This document shows, piece after piece, positions 1 through 5,669 of a stretch of 9,258 nucleotides of DNA. The position numbers and the translations under genes are program-made. The notes below the pieces were generated by a model. It saw nothing but the letters and a program-made list of their open reading frames with translations. It was not told where the DNA came from and ran no database searches. This DNA comes from an uncultured Desulfurellaceae bacterium (GTDB taxonomy: Bacteria; Campylobacterota_A; Desulfurellia; Desulfurellales; Hippeaceae), in contig CAJXLZ010000031.1 in assembly GCA_913056505.1 (NCBI GenBank), forward strand, positions 1 to 9,258, read 5' to 3'. The first letter of the stretch is position 1, and each line of letters starts with the position of its first letter.

Positions 1-6
1 AGTTGT

Positions 7-38
7 TCTATTTTTAGCTTTTTGTAATCTATTTTTAG
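7..38. repeat. Short direct repeat, 11 bp
   Basis: The sequence TCTATTTTTAG occurs at 7-17 and again at 28-38, a period of 21 bases. The surrounding DNA is very T-rich, so this could be a small tandem duplication or low-complexity drift. No function can be assigned and no coding frame is evident here. Confidence 0.5.
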
Positions 39-66
39 TCTTTTTATTGTAGCGGATGAGTTTTTG

Positions 67-94
67 TTTACTTTTTGCTCACTCAAAAAGTAAA
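67..94. repeat. Perfect 11-bp inverted repeat (TTTACTTTTTG / CAAAAAGTAAA)
   Basis: Bases 67-77 are the exact reverse complement of 84-94, with a 6-base loop CTCACT. The stem has only two G-C pairs. On the plus strand no T-run follows it, but in either direction the arm itself contains five T residues. The motif TACTTTTTG...CAAAAAGTA resembles intergenic palindromes I recall from many bacterial genomes, so a dispersed repeat is as likely as a weak terminator for a gene lying left of the window. Confidence 0.6.
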
Positions 95-172
95 GAGAGG
101 GGTATTTCATACTGTTTATAAGAAAAGAATAGTCCTAATTGGTATGATTTTTATAAAGCGTTGGTACTACCC

Positions 173-286
173 TGTCATTCCGTCCCCGTGTCAAGCACGG
201 GGTGACATTGCTTGACACGGAATCCAGATTCTAAAGTCTGGATTCCCGCTTACGCGGGAATGACACTATAAATAAAGGGAATGACA
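173..286. repeat. Mosaic of overlapping hairpins bounded by TGTCATTCC / GGAATGACA (REP/MITE-like intergenic repeat)
   Basis: The outer arms TGTCATTCC (173-181) and GGAATGACA (257-265) are perfect 9-bp inverted repeats. Inside lie several stems: 184-190 with 196-202 (CCCCGTG/CACGGGG, loop TCAAG); 186-197 with 209-220 (12 bp, mutually exclusive with the first); 219-228 with 237-246 (GGAATCCAGA/TCTGGATTCC); and 242-249 with 254-261 (ATTCCCGC/GCGGGAAT, loop TTAC). A second GGGAATGACA at 277-286 repeats 256-265 with a 21-base period. The block is visibly more GC-rich than its surroundings. Known: CATTCCCGC...GCGGGAAT-type palindromes are abundant between genes in many proteobacterial genomes. Inferred: this is a composite of such dispersed elements, non-autonomous because it has no coding capacity. 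Confidence 0.75.
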
Positions 287-312
287 AAGGAAATAGTAAT
301 AATGTTCTTTTT

Positions 313-345
313 GGCTTGGTGAAAAAGATGGGTTTTTCAACAGCC
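313..345. repeat. Imperfect palindrome ending TTTTTCAACAGCC
   Basis: TGAAAAA (320-326) pairs with TTTTTCA (333-339) around the loop GATGGG. The stem continues outward to GGC (313-315) with GCC (343-345), with one bulge and one mismatch. The right arm, TTTTTCAACAGCC, resembles a repeat end I recall as common in proteobacterial intergenic DNA. Its presence argues that the tsaE reading frame upstream of 394, which passes through it, is not translated. No T-run follows the stem, so it is a poor terminator candidate. Confidence 0.5.
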
Positions 346-354
346 TGTAAATCC

Positions 355-383
355 TTGAAAAGTTGCACAAATAGTTATATATT
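355..383 (+). promoter_or_regulatory. Predicted sigma70-type promoter of the tsaE-aroE-pilB-pilT-pilC operon
   Basis: TTGAAA at 355-360 matches five of six bases of the -35 consensus. TATATT at 378-383 matches five of six bases of the -10 consensus. The spacer is exactly 17 bases. Transcription would start near 389-391, so the tsaE ATG at 394 would have a leader of only a few bases. This is the only convincing promoter seen before the five-gene plus-strand operon. It is a prediction from sequence only, and AT-rich DNA yields such matches by chance. Confidence 0.5.
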
Positions 384-393
384 GCAAAATATT

Positions 394-831
394 ATGGGTA
401 AGCCTAAACATTTAAGTTATAGAAGCAGAAATATAGAATGTACAAAAAAAATAGCCTGTTATTTTGTTAAAAAAATCATTCATAAAAAAGAAAGGGTTAT
501 TATCTTTTTAAAAGGTGAACTCGGTTCAGCCAAAACAACATTTACAAGGTTCTGTCTTAGCTGCCTCGGTTTAAACAATGGCGAATTTGAAGGCAGTCCT
601 ACATTTACCATTGTAAATGAATACGCAAACGATGTTTACCATATGGATTTATATAGAATAAAAAAAGAAAATGAGCTGTATGAATCAGGCATTATGGAAT
701 ATTTTTGCAAACCCGGTATATTTTTTATAGAATGGCCTGAAATATTAAGTATCGATGCGGATATAAGATTGCACTTCAGCATAACAGAAGATAGTGAAAG
801 GAGAATAACAATAGATGAATGCCAAAACTGA
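394..831 (+). CDS. tsaE: tRNA threonylcarbamoyladenosine biosynthesis ATPase TsaE
   Basis: TsaE is the cytoplasmic ATPase that works with TsaD and TsaB to place threonylcarbamoyl on A37 of ANN-decoding tRNAs. With the ATG at 394 the protein has 145 residues, normal for the family. Visible family signatures are the P-loop region GELGSAKTTF (41-50), GSPTFTIVNEY (67-77), YHMDLYR (82-88), ESGIMEYF (97-104) and FIEWPE (111-116). The P-loop is odd: the family norm is G-[DE]-L-G-A-G-K-T, but residue 46 is Ala (codon GCC, 529-531) where the invariant Gly before Lys is expected. The frame stays open upstream to a TTG at 316 and an ATG at 328 preceded by a weak GGTGA. That extension has no family counterpart, crosses a palindromic repeat and lies over the predicted promoter, so I prefer 394, although no Shine-Dalgarno precedes it. 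The 3' end overlaps aroE by 17 bases, implying coupled translation. The function call is firm; the start is moderate. Confidence 0.9.
   Translation: MGKPKHLSYRSRNIECTKKIACYFVKKIIHKKERVIIFLKGELGSAKTTFTRFCLSCLGLNNGEFEGSPTFTIVNEYANDVYHMDLYRIKKENELYESGIMEYFCKPGIFFIEWPEILSIDADIRLHFSITEDSERRITIDECQN
797..803 (+). promoter_or_regulatory. Ribosome binding site of aroE
   Basis: AAAGGAG lies inside the 3' end of tsaE, 11 bases before the ATG at 815. It supports that start even though it makes the two genes overlap by 17 bases. A second ATG at 819 is out of frame. Confidence 0.65.
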
Positions 832-1624
832 TATATACGGCATAATAGGTAATCCCATAGACAGAAGTTTCTCCCCTACACTACACACTAAGATGTTTAA
901 AAAATACCGTATCAACGCCGTCTATGTACCCTTCAAATCAGACAATATCAAAGATGCAATAATTGGGCTAAAAGGGCTGTCTATAAAGGGTGTGAATATC
1001 ACACTGCCATATAAAGAAAAGGCATTTTTTTTTATTGATCATGCTGACGAAGATGCTCAAATATTGAAGTCAGTAAATACAATCAAAAATGTTGACGGAA
1101 AATTGTACGGATACAACACAGATTTTAAGGGATTTATGGAGGCGTTAAGAAATAACTTTAATTATAAGGGTAAAAATATAACCCTTATAGGCGCAGGTGG
1201 TGCGGCAAGGGGTGTAATCTATGCTCTGTATAAATTGGGTATAAAAAAAATCAATATTATGAACAGGACCATTTCAAAAGCAGAAAATCTACAGAGGGAA
1301 TTTTCAGATCTGATAAAAATTAATGTATATGAATTAAACGCAAAAGAAATAGTTGGCGATTCTGATATGATCATTAATGCAACATCGGTAGGTCTAAAAA
1401 ATAGCAATATGCCCATTGATATAAAAAATGTAGAAAAATCCGATATTGTTGATATAATATATCCTGACACGGAATTAATCAAACAGGCAAAATTTAAAGG
1501 ATTACGCACAATGAATGGCATAGAGATGCTTGTAAATCAGGCGTTTTATTCGTTTAAAATATGGACCGGAGTAGAATTTGATAGAAAAGCTGCCCTCGAT
1601 ATTGTGAAGGATTTTTACATATGA
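815..1624 (+). CDS. aroE: Shikimate dehydrogenase (NADP+) AroE
   Basis: AroE reduces 3-dehydroshikimate to shikimate with NADPH, the fourth step of the shikimate pathway to aromatic amino acids, in the cytosol. The 269 residues match family length. The N-terminal substrate domain shows S18-F-S20-P (shikimate carboxylate contacts), N61-I-T63-L-P65-Y-K67 with the catalytic Lys67, and Y100-N101-T102-D103 with the catalytic Asp103. The Rossmann domain shows GAGGAARG (126-133), N150-R151-T152 typical of the NADP-selecting loop, and INATSVG (187-193). The C-terminal part has NGIEMLVNQAFYSFKIWTG (234-252), with the conserved Gly, Met and Gln. The usual Y-x-P-x-x-T stretch appears as YPDT (216-219), about two residues shorter than the common form. 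All catalytic residues are intact, so activity is expected. A run of nine T (1025-1033) encodes three Phe residues without breaking the frame. The stop codon overlaps the pilB start by four bases (ATGA). Confidence 0.97.
   Translation: MNAKTDIYGIIGNPIDRSFSPTLHTKMFKKYRINAVYVPFKSDNIKDAIIGLKGLSIKGVNITLPYKEKAFFFIDHADEDAQILKSVNTIKNVDGKLYGYNTDFKGFMEALRNNFNYKGKNITLIGAGGAARGVIYALYKLGIKKINIMNRTISKAENLQREFSDLIKINVYELNAKEIVGDSDMIINATSVGLKNSNMPIDIKNVEKSDIVDIIYPDTELIKQAKFKGLRTMNGIEMLVNQAFYSFKIWTGVEFDRKAALDIVKDFYI
1606..1611 (+). promoter_or_regulatory. Ribosome binding site of pilB
   Basis: GAAGGA inside the end of aroE lies 9 bases before the ATG at 1621. With the ATGA stop-start overlap it supports coupled translation of aroE and pilB and fixes the pilB start. 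Confidence 0.6.
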
Positions 1625-3324
1625 AAACTCTACTTGGGCAACTATTGGTATGGAATAATATAATTACTGAAGAGCAACTTAATGAAGCTCTTAAATATCA
1701 AAAAAATTCCGGAGAAAATTTAAAGCTGGGCTCCATATTAGTCAATAAAGGTTATGTAAGTGAATCTACACTGTATAAATTTTTAAGCAAACAGTATGGT
1801 ATAGGATTGGTAGATTTATACTCAATGGACATACCAAAAGAGGTAATTAATAAAATTCCTGCCCAGCTAGCGCTAAAGCACAATATTATTCCTGTTTCTA
1901 TAAAAGATGGAAAAATAAAAGTGGCTACATCTGATCCAAGCAATATTTTTGCTCTTGATGATGTAAGATTCGCTACCGGGTTAAAGGTTATTCCCGTTCT
2001 AGCAACAGAAGACGCTATCAAAGATGCCATATCAAAATATTATGGTTCATCATCTGACAAATTGGATAGCATTTTAAAAGATATCTCCACTACCACCGAC
2101 GTCAGTCTAGTCAATGACACAGAGCAGGAAACAGATATATCAGATTTGAAGTCTCAATCATCCAAAGAACCTATAGTAAATCTTGCCAATCTAATTATAT
2201 CAAATGCCGTTGAAGATAAAGCAAGTGATATACATATAGAACCTTATGAGAATAATCTAAGGGTACGTTATAGATTGGATGGAGAGCTTCAGACAGTAAT
2301 GAACTTAAACAAATCTGTGGCGCCGGCTTTGGTGTCAAGATTAAAGATCATATCCAAATTAGATATATCTGAAAAAAGATTGGCTCAGGACGGCAACATA
2401 AGATTAAACATAGACAATAAAAGTATCGATTTCAGGGTATCCACGCTGCCCACTATATTCGGGGAAAAGGTCGTATTGAGAATACTTGACAAAAGCAACG
2501 TTATGGTCAATTTGGAGGAATTAGGTTTCGAACAATACGACTTGGAAAGATATATGCATGCACTTCAGTCTCCATACGGTATGATACTCGTCAGTGGACC
2601 TACGGGCTCAGGCAAAACAACCACACTTTATGCCTCATTAAACAAAATCAATAAAGAAGATGTTAATATAATGACCGTTGAAGACCCTGTTGAATACAAT
2701 TTAAACGGCATCAACCAGGTTATGGTTAAAGAAGATATCGGGCTTACATTTGCAAACGTACTTAGAGCTTTTTTAAGGCAGGATCCTGATATTATTATGG
2801 TTGGGGAGATTAGAGATTCAGAAACAGCGGAAATAGCCATTAGAAGTGCCCTTACAGGACATCTTGTTTTATCCACTATTCACACAAATGATGCACCATC
2901 TACTATAATGAGATTGGAGGATATGGGCATAGAGAAATACCTTATAGTATCCAGCGTTATACTTATATTGGCGCAAAGACTTGTAAGAAAAATTTGCCCA
3001 TATTGTAAAGAAAAGGTCGATATTCCCCCTAATGCTTTAGAAGAATTGGGTTTTAGCAGTGAAGATGCAAAGAATGTTACAATATATAAAGGCAGAGGAT
3101 GTTCAAGGTGTAATAATACGGGATACAAAGGAAGGGTTGCCATATATGAAATCATACCCATCAGCGATCAAATAAGAAATATGATATTGAAAGGGGCATC
3201 ATTAAGTGAAATAAGAGAGCAAGCCATTAAAGAAGGTACATCAACACTAAGAAATAGCGGACTTAAAAAAATCAAAGAGGGCATTACAACAATAGAAGAA
3301 GTTATGAACGCAACATTTTTTTAA
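1621..3324 (+). CDS. pilB: Type IV pilus extension (assembly) ATPase PilB
   Basis: PilB is the hexameric cytoplasmic motor that drives pilin polymerisation through PilC. The 567 residues match PilB/GspE length. Residues 1-60 form a tandem N-terminal repeat of MshEN type (LLGQLLVWNNIITEEQL, then KLGSILVNKGYVSESTL), followed by the rest of the GspE/PilB N-terminal domain to about 140 and a polar linker (about 143-182). The N2 domain includes ASDIHIEPYENNLRVRYRLDG (201-221). The motor core has Walker A GPTGSGKT (326-333), Asp box TVEDPVE (352-358), Walker B IIMVGEIRD with Glu396, and His box GHLVLSTIHT (413-422). A zinc-binding tetracysteine follows: C459-P-Y-C462 and C494-S-R-C497, a mark of PilB/GspE and absent from PilT. 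The alternative call, GspE of a type II secretion system, is disfavoured by pilT directly downstream. Its start overlaps the aroE stop by four bases. Confidence 0.95.
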   Translation: MKTLLGQLLVWNNIITEEQLNEALKYQKNSGENLKLGSILVNKGYVSESTLYKFLSKQYGIGLVDLYSMDIPKEVINKIPAQLALKHNIIPVSIKDGKIKVATSDPSNIFALDDVRFATGLKVIPVLATEDAIKDAISKYYGSSSDKLDSILKDISTTTDVSLVNDTEQETDISDLKSQSSKEPIVNLANLIISNAVEDKASDIHIEPYENNLRVRYRLDGELQTVMNLNKSVAPALVSRLKIISKLDISEKRLAQDGNIRLNIDNKSIDFRVSTLPTIFGEKVVLRILDKSNVMVNLEELGFEQYDLERYMHALQSPYGMILVSGPTGSGKTTTLYASLNKINKEDVNIMTVEDPVEYNLNGINQVMVKEDIGLTFANVLRAFLRQDPDIIMVGEIRDSETAEIAIRSALTGHLVLSTIHTNDAPSTIMRLEDMGIEKYLIVSSVILILAQRLVRKICPYCKEKVDIPPNALEELGFSSEDAKNVTIYKGRGCSRCNNTGYKGRVAIYEIIPISDQIRNMILKGASLSEIREQAIKEGTSTLRNSGLKKIKEGITTIEEVMNATFF

Positions 3325-3334
3325 ACGTTTGTAT

Positions 3335-3340
3335 AGGGGG
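3335..3340 (+). promoter_or_regulatory. Ribosome binding site of pilT
   Basis: AGGGGG ends 5 bases before the ATG at 3346, in the 21-base gap after pilB. Another ATG at 3342 is out of frame and too close to the site, so 3346 is the preferred start. Confidence 0.6.
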
Positions 3341-3345
3341 TATGT

Positions 3346-4443
3346 ATGACAAAAAAGGTTACGGATATTGTAGAATTACTGAAAATAGTTTATGAGAAAA
3401 AAGCATCGGATCTGCATTTAACTGCTGGAGCACCCCCAAGAATGAGATTGGATAGTGCACTAATTGATGTGGAGGAGTATGACATACTGTCCGCAGCAGA
3501 ATCGAAAAATATATGTTACGGCATAATGACAGAATATCAGAAAAAAATATTTGAAGAAAATTTTGATGTAGATTTTTCCTTCGGCGTGCCTGGAGTTTCA
3601 AGGTTCAGGGCTAATGTATATATGCAAAGAGGTACGGTTGCGGGAGCTTTTAGACTAATACCGCACGAAATACCGCCTTTTGATGATCTCGGCATACCAC
3701 CTATAGTACAAAGTTTCGCTAATCTTCCTAAGGGATTGGTTTTAGTAACGGGGCCCACAGGTTCTGGTAAATCTACAACATTGGCTGCTCTTATAAACAA
3801 AATAAATAATGAAAGAAGGGCTCACATAATTACCATTGAGGATCCTATTGAGTTTACATATAAAAACTCAAAAGCTTTGGTTGGCCAAAGAGAGGTGGGA
3901 AGTGATGTAAAAAGTTTTGCCTCGGCACTAAAACATGTCCTGCGGCAGGATCCTGATATCATATTGATTGGAGAGATGAGAGATTTAGAAACAATAGAAG
4001 CTGCTATAACAGCAGCTGAAACGGGACACCTCGTGTTTGCTACACTGCATACAAATTCAGCACCAGAAACAATAAACAGAATAATCGATGTATTCCCGGC
4101 AAATCAACAGATGCAGATCAGAACGCAGTTATCCACAAGCTTGCAGGGTATTGTCTCACAAACACTATTAAAAAGGAAGGATAAAGCGGGAAGAGCATTG
4201 GCTATGGAGGTTATGATCCCCAACAGCGCAATACGTAATCTCATAAGAGAGGATAAAGTGCCGCAGATCTACTCTGCAATGCAAGTTGGACAAACACAAT
4301 CAGGAATGATGACGATGAATCAATCACTGTTAGAACTATTTAAAAAGGGTATTATCACCTACGATAGTGCTTTGAATGCATCAACAGACAGAAAATCCCT
4401 AAAAAGAGATTTGGATAAAGCTAAATATCTCAGTAAAAAGTAG
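3346..4443 (+). CDS. pilT: Type IV pilus retraction ATPase PilT
   Basis: PilT is the hexameric motor that depolymerises the pilus, powering twitching motility and DNA uptake. The 365 residues are typical (about 345-370). The N-terminal PAS-like domain includes KKASDLHLTAGAPPRMR (18-34). The RecA-like core has Walker A GPTGSGKS (136-143), Asp box TIEDPIE (163-169), Walker B DIILIGEMRD (203-212) with the catalytic Glu210, and His box GHLVFATLHT (227-236). The C-terminal AIRNLIRE motif (295-302), diagnostic of PilT and required for retraction, is intact. The sequence QSGMMTMNQSLLELFKKGII (318-337) also matches the family. There is no tetracysteine zinc site, which separates it from PilB upstream. 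It sits between pilB and pilC, so extension motor, retraction motor and platform are co-expressed. A PilU-type accessory motor is possible but less likely as this is the only pilT copy in the cluster. Confidence 0.95.
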   Translation: MTKKVTDIVELLKIVYEKKASDLHLTAGAPPRMRLDSALIDVEEYDILSAAESKNICYGIMTEYQKKIFEENFDVDFSFGVPGVSRFRANVYMQRGTVAGAFRLIPHEIPPFDDLGIPPIVQSFANLPKGLVLVTGPTGSGKSTTLAALINKINNERRAHIITIEDPIEFTYKNSKALVGQREVGSDVKSFASALKHVLRQDPDIILIGEMRDLETIEAAITAAETGHLVFATLHTNSAPETINRIIDVFPANQQMQIRTQLSTSLQGIVSQTLLKRKDKAGRALAMEVMIPNSAIRNLIREDKVPQIYSAMQVGQTQSGMMTMNQSLLELFKKGIITYDSALNASTDRKSLKRDLDKAKYLSKK

Positions 4444-4445
4444 AT

Positions 4446-4454
4446 TAGGAGAAA
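4446..4454 (+). promoter_or_regulatory. Ribosome binding site of pilC
   Basis: TAGGAGAAA in the 13-base gap after pilT contains AGGAGA, with about 5 bases to the ATG at 4457. It is the strongest Shine-Dalgarno sequence in the window and fixes the pilC start. Confidence 0.7.
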
Positions 4455-4456
4455 AT

Positions 4457-5662
4457 ATGCCTTATTTTAAATGGAAAGGAAAAAACAGAAAGGGAAAAAT
4501 AACAAAAGATTCAATAGTTGCAATAGATAAGAATGATGCGCTAATTAAATTAAAAAACAGAGGTATCAGTGTTATTTCCATTAAACAACCCCCCAAAGAT
4601 ATAGAAATACCCTTTTTGAAACGCAAAGTGAAAGATCAAGAACTGGTGGCGGTAACAAAACAACTGTCCATAATGATAGGTGCAGGACTGCCATTAGATG
4701 AATCATTAAATATTATTGCGGAACAGACAACAAATATAAAGTTAAGTGACATAATATATGATATCAAAAAAAAGATAGAATCGGGAAGCACTTTTGCGAA
4801 TGCCTTAAGGAAATATCCGGATGTCTTTTCCAAACTTTATGCTAATATGATAGAATCTGCGGAGGCAAGCGGCAATATGTATAGTGTTTTGAAACGCCTA
4901 ACATCAATGATAGAAAAACGTTTGGCTCTGAAAAGAAAAATAAAGGGTGCTCTGATATATCCCACGATAGTAAGCGTTGTTGCTATAGGTGTTATAGCAC
5001 TTATACTAACGTTTGTTATTCCTACTTTTTCTAATTTATACTCATCGGTAAATATGCGTTTGCCTGTTTTAACACAATTTGTTATAGATCTGAGTAACTT
5101 CTTAAAAGCTAACATTGTGTATATTTTATTAGCCATCACTATTATAGCCGTAATCGTGCACATTATGTACAAGAAAATGTATAAAGTGCACAGATTTTTG
5201 GATAATTTAATGTTACATCTGCCTGTAGTTGGAATTATTATTAGGAAAAGCTCAATTTCAAATTTTGCAAATATACTTTCATCATTAAGCGCCAGCGGTA
5301 TAGACATTCTCGAAGCACTAGATATAGGTGCAAAAACAGCAGGCAATCTAATTATAGAAGAAGCGTTGCTTGATATTAAGAATTCGGTTAAAGCCGGAGA
5401 AAACCTGTCTGTGTCTATGGCAAAATCAGAAGAGTTTCCGACAATGGTAATACAAATGGTGTCTGTTGGCGAAGAAACGGGAACGCTTGATGAAATGCTC
5501 GGAAATGTAAGTAACTATTATGAGGAAGAGGTGGATATAGCCGTTAAAAATTTAACAACCATGTTAGAACCTATAATCATAGTGTTCTTGGGCGGAGCAA
5601 TAGGCTTGTTGGTGATTGCTATGTATCTTCCGATATTTAAGATTGGCGAAGCAATAAAATAG
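4457..5662 (+). CDS. pilC: Type IV pilus inner-membrane platform protein PilC (GspF family)
   Basis: PilC is the inner-membrane platform that couples PilB or PilT to pilin insertion and removal. The 401 residues match the family. The N-terminus has the typical Y-x-W-x-G start (MPYFKWKGKNRKGK) and a short cytoplasmic domain to about residue 60. Two GspF domains follow. The first, about 65-190, has QLSIMIGAGLPLDESL and ESAEASGNM, and ends in a membrane segment (about 168-191). The second, about 265-392, has NILSSLSASGIDILEAL and VSVGEETGTLDEML, and ends in a membrane segment (about 370-392). A middle membrane segment lies at about 218-237. The paired [EA]-x-G-x-L/M motifs in both halves are the usual internal duplication. 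It is the last gene of the plus-strand operon. Its stop is 7 bases from the stop of the convergent mrdA gene, with no stem-loop and T-run terminator between them. Confidence 0.95.
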   Translation: MPYFKWKGKNRKGKITKDSIVAIDKNDALIKLKNRGISVISIKQPPKDIEIPFLKRKVKDQELVAVTKQLSIMIGAGLPLDESLNIIAEQTTNIKLSDIIYDIKKKIESGSTFANALRKYPDVFSKLYANMIESAEASGNMYSVLKRLTSMIEKRLALKRKIKGALIYPTIVSVVAIGVIALILTFVIPTFSNLYSSVNMRLPVLTQFVIDLSNFLKANIVYILLAITIIAVIVHIMYKKMYKVHRFLDNLMLHLPVVGIIIRKSSISNFANILSSLSASGIDILEALDIGAKTAGNLIIEEALLDIKNSVKAGENLSVSMAKSEEFPTMVIQMVSVGEETGTLDEMLGNVSNYYEEEVDIAVKNLTTMLEPIIIVFLGGAIGLLVIAMYLPIFKIGEAIK

Positions 5663-5669
5663 TTTACCA
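5663..5669. other. Convergent junction between the pil and mre operons
   Basis: Only 7 bases (5663-5669) separate the TAG of pilC on the plus strand from the TAG of mrdA on the minus strand. A weak 5-bp palindrome (ATAGT 5659-5663, ACTAT 5669-5673, loop TTACC) spans it, but it is AT-only apart from one pair and has no T-run on either side. Each transcript would therefore probably continue into the antisense strand of the other operon unless ended by Rho. Confidence 0.6.

Noticed and set aside
173..286. CRISPR array or riboswitch
   Set aside because: There are no regularly spaced identical repeats with unique spacers. The stems do not match any riboswitch class I know, and the predicted promoter lies downstream of them.
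316..393. N-terminal extension of tsaE from TTG 316 or ATG 328
   Set aside because: The extra residues have no TsaE counterpart, pass through a palindromic repeat and overlie a good promoter. The protein from 394 already has normal family length. A weak GGTGA before 328 means it is not fully excluded.
1025..1033. Frameshift at a run of nine T in aroE
   Set aside because: The frame is continuous on both sides and all downstream AroE motifs are in frame.
1219..1521. 100-codon open frame antisense to aroE
   Set aside because: It is a complement of conserved AroE sequence with no motif or upstream signal of its own.
4837..5346. 169-codon open frame antisense to pilC
   Set aside because: It lies wholly within the strongly supported pilC gene. 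It has no recognisable domain or ribosome site and reads as the complement of an AT-rich membrane-protein gene.
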